Of a stretch of 64,000 bases of DNA, positions 30,155-41,508 are shown in pieces. A model generated the notes under the pieces. The model saw nothing but the letters and a program-made list of their open reading frames with translations, did no database searches and was not told where the DNA came from. Both the position numbers and the translations under genes were made by a program. Each line of letters opens with the position of its first letter. Within the stretch, counting starts at the first letter, position 1. The DNA comes from Lunularia cruciata (lineage: Eukaryota > Streptophyta > Marchantiopsida > Lunulariales > Lunulariaceae): assembly GCA_948567375.1 (NCBI GenBank), contig OX419757.1, positions 7,130,001 to 7,194,000 on the forward strand. The letters are read 5' to 3'.

Positions 30155-33100
30155 AGTCGTTATTATGATAACCTTGTACTGCGGAGCAACAAGCCGGGAA
30201 ACAGAGCTTCAAGAGCATGCGCTGTTCCTAATAAGTTTTAACGACTCCAAAATGTGATTCAGAATTATGTAGGGACTTGCTTGTATGTAGAGATAGTGCA
30301 AGTTTTGAAAATTAGCATGTACGTCACATGCGCACGGAATCTATCAGACTGCCTTCAGTTGTTCATAAACTTGTTCAGCTCCTAAAACACCTGTTGGGAC
30401 TTGTGGAGGCGTGGGCATTGTTCCTCCTGGAGCAAACAGATACTGCAACATCAATCTTCGTGACGATTTTCTCTTCGCAGATGTAATACTCCATCTGACC
30501 AGATCTGGCCATATTTGTAGTCAAAGTTGAACCAAGAAATGAGACTAAGGCCCAAAATCATGCATCAAGATACTCCCACTCCTACAGCTTGTGTTCAAAG
30601 CAGATAATACAAGCAAGGTCCGCAATCCACACCTTTGTCCAAAGTTGGACTGCATGAGACGAAAGTGAGTTGCAAGTCCCAGGAGCTGCTGGATAGAAGA
30701 AAGGTTCTGCAGTTGTTATCCCTTGTTTATCTATTCTGAAAGCATGCATCCTGCAAATTCACTCCATTTACTAATCTAAGTTAGACCATCAGACATGTTA
30801 TGTAATCTTCTGGTGGACGAACGATCTAACTGTGCTCTAAGTTTACCTCAAAAGTTAACAGACGATGCTTCTTACAAAGGTTCTTCACGATGGACTTGTG
30901 GGGAGAACCTGGAAGTAAAATCAATCTTCTGGCTCTGTCAACTTAGAATGCCGTACACTGTGACTTCCGGCGTTGCTTTCTCTTGCAAGATGATACCTCT
31001 CAAACGGATACAGTACATGCTCAGACACTTCCGGGTAACCATCTACTACTGCAACAGTCAGTGGTTCTAAACAGCATGTTCTCAACAACATAGATTAATC
31101 ATGTTCGGCGATGTCCATCCCTGCATATTCGCGCGCTGTCGTGCATCCAAGTTGCTGCTCTGAAAATATGATTCCCACGAGCCAAAATTCATTTGAACGC
31201 CTAATAGTATAGAAAATTTAAAGCTGTGGACTCGTGCGAGAAAGAACCTGAACATGTCGGGAAAAACCATTTTTCTTCCAGCTGTAATTTCTTTCCGAAA
31301 ACATCCCATCAGCACCTAATGTCACTCGCAACACGAAGACTCTCCGGTTAGACGTGACAACAAAGATTCCTTTCCAAGATCAGGAAAGGTCGTACTTATC
31401 ATTTTTGGAAATCTGGCTTGAACGAGCAGATGTGGCATCGAGGATCCGATTTTGTGTGGAAGTTCAAATTTTTCTGACAGTGGAGAAGGAAGACTCAAAT
31501 ACTTAGTTGTCATGATGAACATTCACGGACATATATGAAACAATGGAACTTCAAGCAAGCAGCAAAAGACAGCAAGATTGCTAGGGTTCCTGACATGCGC
31601 CTTGCAATAAGAGCGCAGAGATTCTCCTTCCGTTATACCAAGCCTGCAAAATTGAATGAAATAGAGAATTTAGCATTTCCTGTGTTGTTGATGCTGTATA
31701 GCGCATCGCTAAGGAAAGAACCAAATGATGATTGGGAGTAACACATAGTACTGATGTAAAACTTCACTAGGACAGACGATTAGATTTCACACCTTAGGGT
31801 CTGAATTGCGGTCTAAATTGCTCCGTGTTACATAATGACCAACATGATTCATTTCGTCTTGCTATATACGAAATGCACGTCTGGAGATCGGATCAAGTGA
31901 ACTGTCATTGTGTTATTCTCTACGCTAATCTTTAGTGACCACCAACGAGTTCACTACAATTCAATTTCTCGATTTTAGCCCCCTTCGATAAGTTCAACGA
32001 AGTCTTGGATTGTGCTCGTTTGCTCTAGCGTGGTAAGGATCGTTTAGGCTCCTTCATCTTACGTGGAAGTCCACAGTTTAATTTCCTATCGATTCCGTCC
32101 TACATGGCTGTAGCCGGCTAAGGCCTTTACGTTTGGGCTTTACAGGACCGGGGCGATTGATTGAGTTGAATTTGATTGCGCTGAGGTGTATTGCCCTCAA
32201 TTACCTTTAGTTCAATTATCTCAGACTTTGAACGATTCCACATGAGGGAAAGACAACGACATTTTCTTCGTTATCATTCATCAACGACGTGGATCACGAA
32301 AGCCGCTTTCCACCTCACGCTCTGACGAGCAAAACCAGCAGGGTAAAGAAATAAGATATTGCTCATGGACACGAACAAGACGATTTTTGCTTCCATTATT
32401 TATAATGTTCTTGCTCAGAACATTCACCTGGCAAAAAGTAAAGCTACTGAATCAGAGAGGTGTAAAATGTTTTCTTATGCTTCTCATTGCAGAACAAGAA
32501 TGGCATGTTACAATATACAGCATCTACGATACTTATCAGACAAGAATACGACCACCCGTACGATAGTGCTGTATATGGCCCACAACATTGCAAGTGGAGC
32601 TTCTGGACAGAGTATCTTTTCTTGAAACCCGCTTCAGAATAAACCGACATGCAGTTTTCTAATCTTCTGGAGAACAGTCTCTCGAGGTTATCGAAGAACA
32701 AATTTGGAGGACCTGGTCATCATTTGTCCTATTGATGTATCATCTTGAAGTATCTGAACGGGACCAGCAGTGAGATCGGCACAAGTCACGTTAGCAGAGA
32801 AGCACCAACGCTATTGATGTTGGGTGAACTTCCAATTTATGGGAACTTGTCTTCAACAAACCATCCCACCTACAAAACCGACCCTTGTCTATACTTGACA
32901 AAGGTGATCAATTAGGCCTCCAGGGTTACTTCCCGTCCAGATTGAAAACAAGGGGAATTCATACTGGATACAGACATACAATATGTGACTGTTGTCATAT
33001 ATCTGGTAACTCGGTAAATTGGTTGATCAGTGGTCACACTCACAGTAGTGAAACTTGTACTGTGTGTGCGACTGCAGATCGTGCGGCACATAAGGCGAAC

Positions 33101-33341
33101 TTCACTTGGGAGATTAAAAGTACGGTATTGAATCGATTCCGGTTGTATACGGACCTGGCTGGACGTCAATTATCTTTCCATGATGTCATAAGATGTCTTT
33201 CATGTGGCAAGGACTTGTTCGATCTCAACCTCCCGTTAAAACAGCACTTGGGAAAGATACCTTGCCATGGATTAAGCAACAAACCCTTGGATGACTGAAC
33301 GCGTCTGAATAGTGTGATTGAATTGTCCGTAAGTGAGGAAC
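30155..33341. other. Spacer between the two epoxide hydrolase genes
   Basis: No recognisable protein domain or transposon. GC content and codon-like texture resemble the host genes rather than the AT-rich transposons. The most notable open frame is 32885-33298 (listed separately). 3'UTR and polyadenylation signals of the first gene should lie just after 30154, but I see no decisive one. Confidence 0.45.
32885..33298 (+). other. Unassigned 137-codon open frame, probably not a gene
   Basis: The frame opens at a TTG, not an ATG, and runs to a TGA at 33296-33298. It is Cys- and His-rich ('TICDCCHISG', 'TCTVCATAD', 'RCLSCGKDLFDLNL', 'QHLGKIPCHG'). The CxxC pairs look zinc-finger-like, but I recognise no family. 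It lies just before the inferred promoter of the second epoxide hydrolase, so it may be chance, an upstream gene exon, or a relic. Confidence 0.2.
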
Positions 33342-33693
33342 TGGATCGATTTCTAACCCTCATCGACCTTTAAAAGCTTGAACAATCGAAGCTTTTACAA
33401 GAGGTGCACGGGACGTGTAAGACGATCGCGATAGCTTGAAGTATTCATACATGCCCTTGAGCAGCACTTAAGGTAAGACAGTTCTCAGTTTACCAGATCG
33501 TCTTTAAAATTCAATGATTCAGGTTAACATCCATTAGATTCGAATAAATTCCAGTTTTTTTCTTCGAAACTGTGAGATGAAATTTTTTTATCCAGCTGAG
33601 CTACATTGATTGTTCCATTAAGGTTTGAACGTGTCTGCAAACTCTATCCAGTTTGATTAATTTCTTCTTTGATTAGGAACCGGATCACATACG
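33342..33693 (+). promoter_or_regulatory. Promoter, 5'UTR exon and intron of the second epoxide hydrolase gene
   Basis: GGATCGATT at 33342 and GCTTGAAGTATTCAT near 33434 align with the region upstream of copy 1. CACTTAAG|GTAAGACA gives a splice donor at 33473, and TTTCTTCTTTGATTAG|G gives a strong acceptor ending at 33676, so a 204-bp intron in the 5'UTR is likely. A 9-bp inverted repeat (TAAAAGCTT, arms 33371-33379 and 33389-33397) lies in the promoter or first exon. Confidence 0.6.
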
Positions 33694-34635
33694 ATGGGTG
33701 AAATTTCTCACAGAATTTTAGAGGTGAATGGGATCAAAATGCACATAGCTGAGCAAGGGACAGGACCAACTGTCTTGCTATTGCACGGATTCCCTTCACT
33801 CTGGTACACTTGGAGACACCAAATACCCGTTCTGGCGAAAGCAGGCTACCATGTGGTCGCCCCTGACTTGAGAGGATACGGGCAAACGGAAGCACCTTCC
33901 GATCCCAGCAAATACACATTCCTTCACATTGCAGGGGACGTGGTTGGTTTGATTGAGGCATTAGGAGAGAAGCAAGTTTACATCGTCGCGCATGACTGGG
34001 GATCAGCAACAGCATGGTTTCTAGCTCTTTTTCGACCTGATCTGGTAAAATGTATAGTGGCCCTGTGTGTTCCTTTTCTCAACCGGCATCCGACATACAG
34101 TATGGTGGACATCATGCGTGCAAAGGCTGGTGATAAGATCTACGTGATCCAGTTTCAAGAGCCGGGAAAAGCAGAAGCCGATTTATCTAAGGATATCAAA
34201 CTGACATTTGAGAAATTGTACAGCTACAGAGTTCCTCAGACTCTAATGGCAACCGATGAGAAGTCGATCATAGAAAATATCGAGACCCCGAAGGAACTTC
34301 CTTCTTGGATCACCCCGGAGGAGATCCAGTATTACGTCGACAGCTTTACCACAACAGGGTTCACTCCAGCCTTGAATTGGTACAGGAACCTTCATTGCTC
34401 TTGGGAGCTCACAGCTGCGTGGAGCGGCAAGAGTACTCCCGTACCAGGCCTTGTGGTTATAGGGGACATAGACTTGAGCATCGAGTTTACTCGACCGTAC
34501 TTGGAAAGCCAAGCGTACAAAAATGACGTTCCAAATGGAGAATATATTATACTTCCAAATCTTGCACATTTTCTTCACGAGGAGAGCCCTCAGCTAGTGA
34601 ACAACCATATACTCGAATACGTCAAGAACCACTAA
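33694..34635 (+). CDS. Soluble epoxide hydrolase (alpha/beta hydrolase fold), copy 2
   Basis: Also 313 residues and collinear with copy 1 without gaps. 'HGFP' at 31-34, nucleophile Asp101 in the canonical 'AHDWGSATAW', lid Tyr150 ('KIYVIQFQEPG') and Tyr230, acid Asp260 ('GDIDL') and His292 ('LAHFLHEE') are all present, so this copy should be an active enzyme converting epoxides to diols in the cytosol. It keeps the usual Trp102, unlike copy 1. Coding sequence is uninterrupted, with an ATG at 33694 preceded by an inferred 5'UTR intron. The gene pair lies head-to-tail 3.5 kb apart. Plant members are linked to lipid epoxide metabolism, cutin formation and stress signalling; which of these applies here is unknown. 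Confidence 0.95.
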   Translation: MGEISHRILEVNGIKMHIAEQGTGPTVLLLHGFPSLWYTWRHQIPVLAKAGYHVVAPDLRGYGQTEAPSDPSKYTFLHIAGDVVGLIEALGEKQVYIVAHDWGSATAWFLALFRPDLVKCIVALCVPFLNRHPTYSMVDIMRAKAGDKIYVIQFQEPGKAEADLSKDIKLTFEKLYSYRVPQTLMATDEKSIIENIETPKELPSWITPEEIQYYVDSFTTTGFTPALNWYRNLHCSWELTAAWSGKSTPVPGLVVIGDIDLSIEFTRPYLESQAYKNDVPNGEYIILPNLAHFLHEESPQLVNNHILEYVKNH

Positions 34636-34990
34636 AAGCACTATAAGGATAGGCAGGAGCTGATTACTTGTTTAGTGCTTGTGCGTATCCTACTCCAAGT
34701 TGAAAGATTTTATCAAGAATTTCAAGAATTTCATGGACAAACTAGATGTATCTTTGATCACCGTATTCAGTAACAGTAAAAGATTTTAACATCGGTAGAC
34801 ATTTCGCTTTTTGGAATTAGACATTTGCAATTCGAAAGAAAGACTTTAACTTTAAGACGTAAACATTTTATAAGAGACATGTAGCCATTTGGAACTATAA
34901 TATATATTTTATTCAATAAATATAAGTTAGATTTGAGTATCTTGAATATTAACAGCATAATTTTTTATATTTGATTTGGTATGATTTTTT

Positions 34991-35020
34991 ATTTTAAATT
35001 TTAAATTTTAAATTTTAAAT
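34991..35020. repeat. Simple repeat (TTTTAAA)n
   Basis: Four units of a seven-base AT repeat starting ATTTTAAATTTTAAA. Of no evident function. Confidence 0.85.
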
Positions 35021-35368
35021 GCAAAGTATTCTCATGAATATCAAGTTGAAATTCAAAACCAATATTACATGTTTATTTGATCTATAAATTCATAATAAGT
35101 AAAATCTAGTTTACTTCCACAAATATTGACTCAAATTTAAAACATTGTCAATAGTGCAAATATATAAAATATGATTTCAATTTCCCCTCTTAGTCAACAT
35201 ACACAACCAAATCTAACACTCAACTAACAGAGAATTTCAAATTCTCACTTGTAGACATGGCACATAGTCGTTCAAATTCAGAATATCATGGTAAGGACCA
35301 ATCAATTCTATGAAGATAAGAGTTGTATATGACCAAAATGGAGGTAAAGGTTACACAATGATGATAAT

Positions 35369-37660
35369 TTATTGTTTTGTACTTAACTTCTTGGGTGAAG
35401 TCATCCCAAAAAAGTGTAGTATTACCACTATGGGCAAACTACTAAAATATAAACGACCATGAATCACTTTCACTATAAATATAGTCACAAATGACTCTTG
35501 AATCTTCAGAACAAAGGTCACTTCACCTTGGAATTTCCTTGTCCTCCAATTAGCCTGACCAAATTCCTGCCTACTGTCATCATGACAGTCCCATGATCTA
35601 CCATCCATATTGCCTTTGAAAACTCTAGGTCATATGAGATCAACTGTTCTCAAGGTGTCTTACTAATAATAGGATGGAATAAGCACACTAAACTGGAGTC
35701 AGATTGGAGTCCTATCTTTTCTACATCTACAACAATAACATTGTGGTTCAACCTTTCCAAAAGGCACTACTTTACAAGAGATTAGAATGGCTCATGCTGC
35801 TTACTCTCGCATTGCATGGTACTTAACAATACCTAAGCCTATAAAAGTCCATTACAATATCTTTCCTGATCTTTGTATAGTACCTAGAGGTCCATCCTCT
35901 TGTTCCACACAAATGATTCCCTTACTCTTTATCCCTCTATGCCAACCAAGATCCCTCATAACTAATTGACTAAGTATACAGAAATTCATACATGGAGCAA
36001 ACACACACATACACTTGTGTGACTTCTACCTTCAGGTCCTCTTGTACCTTTATATTGATTTCCTCCTCCATCTCTCATGATTGTTTCAGACTAGTTGTGA
36101 GTTCTTGAATATAAAGGTCAGTAAGTTCGTTCAAGTTCTTGAATTGAACTTACCATATCTACCTTAGAGTTGGTGGACTCCAGTTCTATTATGATGGTTG
36201 TCACCTTTTCATCTTGTGCCCTGATATTTTGTTTTGTCTGGAGCTTGTTGCTCTGCAACTTTGTCATGTGCTGTCTTGACCTCCATTTGTAGGTGTCTTA
36301 AGATGACTTTGTATTGCTCTCATAACCCTATTTCCTCCTTTTTGCAACTTCTCCAACAACATATCCTTTTCTTGTTAGGATTTGGTCTCATTCATAAGGT
36401 ATTATTTTTCTTCATTCAGTTTGGTATGAAGTTTAGGGTTCAATTCATTCATTCATTCATTCAGTTTGGTATGAAGTGCAGCTTTGTCCTTCATAGTTGC
36501 AATCAACTTGTTATGGAGATACTTCATGAGTGTCATTGGTTTGTCAATCAGGGAATCCAACTCTTTGTAAAAAGGCAAGGTATTCACCAACATCTCCATT
36601 GTTGTGGTTGTTGCATGTATGAAATAGATTGACATCAACCATACAAGTGAATTATTGTTGTACTTCAGATGATGATAAATGCACTCCATCATAGTTGTCC
36701 TTGTATTGTCCTCTCATATGAGATGTTGAGCTTTTGGTGCATGGTTGGAATCACTATCCATCTCGACATGGTCTAATGTCATTTTGTTGGCTGCTCATGT
36801 GTGTTTTTTGTCTTCCTACAAGTGCACTCTTGTGGAGTCTTCTTCTTTTAGTTTTTGGGCCTCTACATCAAGTGGTTATTGCACAATTTCCTCAACTATA
36901 GTTGGACTTTTTTTGGACAATCTTGCTTTGTCATTTTGTGCATAAAAAATAATGTCAACACTGTTGGCTCTTAGATTCTCAATGCAAGAAGGTTCATTGG
37001 AGAAGAGAAAAGGGTGCATTGGTACTCTTTTTAGACTAGCAATTGGAGCATCTTTGTCTTCCTCCATTGTTGCCTTCTCCTTCTCCCTTAGGTGCTTTTT
37101 TGGGTGGTGGATATGACTATGCTTTGTCATTTGTCAGTTCACTAGTTGCTTTGTTATTTGCATCTAGTGACAAAATGCAAGTGAACAAGTTTCACTTCTT
37201 GACTTACCCTCATTTTTGGAGGTATCCTTTCTCTTGTTGATCATCATTTGGGAACTGGAATGTCCTTTGTCATTTGTTGAGGCATCATTTCCATCAGATT
37301 CTTCAATATCTCTCCCACTCCTACTTCTTTTTGACAATAAGTCAATCACCTAAGTTCATTTTACTTCTTGGAAACTTGAGTTTTGGGTCTTGCAATTTGC
37401 ACTTTCTTGTAAATAGTAATTGTAGTGTGTGATTCATAAATGGGCATGAACTTTTGATATGAGCATATTCTTCATCTGCTTCATGGTATTTGGTGATGTC
37501 CTCAAGGAGGTCAGGATGTCCACTAAACTATGTTTGATCATGGAAGTGATTGGGAAATTTCTCCTTCTCTTCTTTTGTCAATAACTTCATTTTGAGGTAG
37601 AAATGTACAATGAAAGGAGCTACAATTGTAGCTATTGTAATACCATTAGCTAGACATATT
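35369..37660 (-). pseudogene. Decayed low-complexity, probably coiled-coil ORF of transposon origin
   Basis: Minus-strand text reads like one decayed long ORF: 'LKMKLLTKEEKEKFPNHFHD' (about 37600-37540), 'PKKHLREKEKATMEEDKDAP' (about 37105-37045), 'ARLSKKSPTIVEEIVQ' (about 36925-36880), 'MLVNTLPFYKELDSLI' and 'ATMKDKAALHTKLNE' (about 36600-36455), and 'WRTRKFQGEVTFVLKIQESF' (about 35550-35490). Charged heptad-like stretches suggest a coiled coil. Its composition and layout resemble the extra ORF of the right-edge element (60655-62815), but I cannot align them securely. Many stops are present. The function is unknown. Confidence 0.4.
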
Positions 37661-39074
37661 ATCTAGAGGTGGAAATTGACTTGGTAATATTTGGAAGGAT
37701 GTATATATGATGGACTAAGTAGATGACATAGAGGTGTCACCAAAAGATAACTTCTACTAAAAGGGAGTAGAAAATACCTTGAAAACTTTAGAGCCAATTT
37801 TGGGGGTCTAAACGGATGAATTAGGCCTCAAAATGGAAATCTTGATCCTCATTTCGGGAGACAAGGCTTGGCTTTCCCCCAAAGGGAGGAATCTTTCTAT
37901 TTGCCCTTTCTCTTCCTTCCCACTCCCTCCCACTATTTATCTCATTGAAAGCTTTCCAATAGACCCTCACCCATTCTATTCTCGACTTCAAATAGGAAGA
38001 TTCCCTAAAGATTCCCCCTAGTCAAACTTGTTTGACCAGCTAGATAGGACAAGGACCAACATGTCACCCATCCATACAACTCATCTAAGGGTGGAACTTG
38101 CTGATAGGTCACCAATCCATGTATCTGATCCAAGGGTGGAGCGTCCTTTGAGGGAACCTTCTTTGCTATATAATAAAGACAAGGTGCTCCTTTGGGGCAT
38201 CAAAGTATTGAGTGTTGAAACTTTATGCTTCTTTTGCTATGTTTCTCTTGGGAGTTCTCATTTCCTCAAAACATTACACTACTCCTTTCACCATGTACTC
38301 AAAGAGCTTGTTGACTTGTTTGACAAGCTGACCTTTTTCATGAAAAAACTCACATTTTATACCACGTTGGGATGGGTATTTATTACACTAGTTGTTACAA
38401 TATGAACTCCACATCTTCTTGCCATGAATAAGAGGATGGAAGTCTTTGGTTTGAAAACTTTTAATCACCAAGAGGTTTTTGTGCTGAGATTTGATATTGT
38501 AACTTTGTAAGGGACTAGGACCAAACAAATTTTTTTGTCCTACATATGACTACCCTAGTGCTTCCTATACTGACTGTAACACTATAAAAACAAAGAAAAC
38601 TAGATCATTTAAAAAGAAGTGGACCGTGACATCACCTTATGAGGAATTTTATTTGGTAAAATTTAATAATATAAAATTCACTCTATAAAAGTAAATTGGT
38701 GTAAATTTCTATTTATCTTAATTTTTGGTTTAAAGAAAATCCAAAGAGTCTTATTTTGTTACTAGAGCAATTTTGAGTATCTTTGGACTAACATATTCTC
38801 CTTTCATGTTTCTAGACAAGGAGCATTGATCCATTAAGTCAATCAACCCTCATAGTGCGTTATGTCTTTCTTTCCTATCCATGCTAAATAACCTCTATTG
38901 AAGCTCCTCCAAAATGGTCTATATAGATAAACTTGATTAATGTAAAAAAAAGTATATCCTTCTCACACACTCACATAGGAGTCCCATTAGGGTTAGAATT
39001 TACTCCTAGATTAACCACCATAACACATGCACTTACAAATAAAAAATCTAACTCTTTACTTAGCATATATAAAT

Positions 39075-39503
39075 TGTAACAATATGGAGTTTAACAATGT
39101 AATTATTAAGATAAACAAAGTAGAGAATAAGCCAAATAAGCCTAGAATATTCCAGACGTATCTAGGAAGCTTCTTGGGAAGCTTCCTGACTAGCTTAACT
39201 TGCACTCCAAGTAGGTAGCTTCTAGAAACTTCCAACTAGCTTAGCCTACACGCCAAGTAGGCGACTTCTAGAAGAAAACTTATTGAGAAGTTTCCTAGTT
39301 AACTTGGCTTGCACTATAAGAAAACGGCTCAAGGAAACTTCTTGAGAAGTTTCTCAAGAGCCTTGTATGCTACCAATAAAGACCAAAGCCAAAGCTCATG
39401 CTAGGCATTTGGAGTTTTCCCGCATTTGGAGTTTTCCCGCATTCAAATATCCCAATGTGATCTTCCATTCTCCTATTTCTCTCCTCTATCTTGGTCTTTT
39501 ACA
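39075..39503 (+). mobile_element. Element B 5' LTR
   Basis: Starts TGTAACAATATGGAG and ends GGTCTTTTACA, matching the element A LTR in reverse complement. The AAGCTTC dyads are partly decayed. It is followed by TGGTATAAGAGA, a mutated PBS. Confidence 0.9.
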
Positions 39504-39773
39504 TTGGTATAAGAGAAGGAATGGAATAGATGGAATTTATGGACCACCAAATCCACTTCCACCAACCATTGGGATTTTTGTGTCCAAATACTACCCAAAC
39601 ATTGGTTCACACAATTCATCACTTCATGCTTTGGGCAAGATTTTATGCAGATGATCACCATATCTGAGGAACCCTTGGTGCTTCCAGTTGTAACTTATGG
39701 AGAATAGTGGATGTGTTGCTTCTATGTGTTAATAAATGAGATAGATTCGGGGTGCCAAGATAGAGTAGCAACC

Positions 39774-40285
39774 ATGGCAGCAATGCCTAAGGTTATCATT
39801 GTTATGCAGCAACAAATCAAGCACCTTACTTGATTGTTGAATGAACAATCAAGTTGATCTCAATCTTGGTGTTGAGATTATTGACAACGACAGCAAGTAG
39901 ATAGGGTACCAATTTGAGAAGGAGCAGATCAAATCCAATTCCCTAAACCCAAGGTATTTGAAGTCAAGAATCTCTCGGGTGCAGTGGAGGAATTAATGTT
40001 TGATTGTGAATGTTATTTTGAAGCTACCAATCTTCAAGATTAGCAAAAATAGATTCTCTTGACTTCTAGCCAATTGGATGGAGTAGCAAAGCTATGGTGG
40101 CGGTTCCGAGTGGAGCAAGTTGAACAGAAAATTGTTGCACCAATCTTGACATGGGCAAAATTCAAGAGTGAAATAATTAGTCAATTCCAAGCTATAAATG
40201 TCACACAAGCTACATGTGATAGGTTGGAAGAGTTGAAACAGATGGCTTTGTAAGAAGTTACATCATATAATTCCAAAACACCATC
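39774..40285 (+). pseudogene. Element B first gag fragment
   Basis: Begins 'MAAMPKVIIVMQQQIKHL' and runs through 'LLTSSQLDGVAKLWWRFRVE' to 'TSYNSKTPS', then ends abruptly where the LTR-tail sequence begins. Several stops are present. It corresponds to roughly the first half of the element A gag. Confidence 0.85.
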
Positions 40286-40347
40286 ATGTGATCTTTCATT
40301 CTCCTATTTCTCTCCTTGATCTTGATCTTTTATATTGGTATCAGAGC
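40286..40347 (+). mobile_element. Truncated LTR tail and intact PBS inside element B
   Basis: About 49 bp identical in kind to the last part of the LTR (GATCTTTCATTCTCCTATTTCTC) end at 40334, followed by an intact TGGTATCAGAGC. The break from gag into LTR lies at a shared ATG triplet, suggesting a microhomology-mediated jump. Confidence 0.85.
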
Positions 40348-40602
40348 AAGAACGGGTGGATGGAATTTATGGACCACCAAATCCACTTCCACCAAACCAT
40401 TGGAATTTTTGTGTCCAAGTACTACCCAAGCATTGTTTTACACAATTCATCACCTCATGCTTTGGACAAGCTTTTTGCATATGATCACCATATCTGAGGA
40501 CCTTTGGTGCTTTTGATTGTAACGTATGGAGAACAATGGGCATGCTGCTTCTATGTGTTAATAAATTAAATAGATCAGGAGTGGCATGATAGAGTAGCAA
40601 CC

Positions 40603-41508
40603 ATGGCGGCAATGCACGAGGTTATCATTGTTATGAAACAACAAATCAAGCACCTTACTTGATTGTTGAATGAATGAGATCATCAACAACAAGAGCATGT
40701 AAAGAGTGTACCAATTTGAGAAAGAGAAGATTGAATCCGATTCCCTAAACCCAAAGTATTTGAAGGCAAGAATCTTCCAAGTGTAATGGAGAATTTTGTG
40801 TTTGACTGTTAACGTTATTTTGAAGCTACCAATTTTCAAGAGGAGCGGAAACATATTCTCTTGGCTTCTAGCGAATTAGATGGAGTAACAAAGCTATGGT
40901 GGTGATTTTGAGTGGAGTGAGCTAAATGGCAAATTGTTGCACTAATCTTGACATGGGTAGAATTCAAGAGTGCAATAATTAGTCAATTCCAAGCTATAAA
41001 TGCCACACGAGCTGCACGAGATAGGTTGGCAGAGTTGAAACAGATTGGCTCTATAAGAAGTTACATCACGTAATTCCAAAACACAATCATGCAAATTCTA
41101 AATATACTAGAAGGTGAAGCTCTAGATTGATTAGTGAGGAGCTTGAAGTCAAGAACCAAATTAGAGGTAACCATGCAAGAGCCATAGCACTTGGAGGAAG
41201 CCATGTGGTTGGCCAAACATTTTGATTCCTTGGTTGCAACAACTTGGTCTTGACCTTGACCTCCACAAAACCTACCAATACACTAAACACGGGTGGAGGA
41301 GCCGGCACCAATGGAGATTGATACCATTCAACGGAGGCCACTTAGCAACACAAATAGAGGAAAAATATGACAAAATGGTAGTTGTTTTTATTGTTGCCAA
41401 ATGGGATATTGCATAGTTGAATGTCCACTCAAGAATGGGCAACCTTGACAAGTCAACCAGATGGAGATTGTAGAACAAAATGATCAGGGAAACAAGGAAT
41501 CTCAATAG
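40603..41508 (+). pseudogene. Element B second gag
   Basis: 906 bp from ATG to a TAG, close to the 900 bp of the element A gag. It carries 'FPKPKVFEGKNLP', 'FDC' and 'RYFEATNFQEERK', 'SQFQAINATRAARDRL' and the knuckle 'CFYCCQMGYCIVECP'. That knuckle has lost its His (Tyr), while element A lost the last Cys instead. The ending 'GNKESQ' then TAG is conserved with element A. Many stop codons are present. Confidence 0.88.

Larger units (their letters stand above)
34636..39074. other. AT-rich stretch with decayed transposon remnants
   Basis: AT-rich with no intact gene. It contains a simple TTTTAAA repeat (34991-35020), a decayed coiled-coil-type ORF on the minus strand (separate entry), an (ATTC)n run at about 36441-36462 flanked by an 18-bp duplication (TTCAGTTTGGTATGAAGT), and a two-copy ~42-bp direct repeat near 38060-38143 (CCAATCCAT and AAGGGTGGA blocks). 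38400-39074 shows nothing recognisable. Confidence 0.45.

Noticed and set aside
32885-33298. Cys-rich 137-codon frame as a zinc-finger gene
   Set aside because: No ATG start, irregular Cys/His spacing and no family match; listed only as an unassigned frame.
33371-33397. Rho-independent-type terminator hairpin
   Set aside because: The 9-bp hairpin lies in a plant promoter or 5'UTR and has no T-run; bacterial terminators are not relevant in this context.
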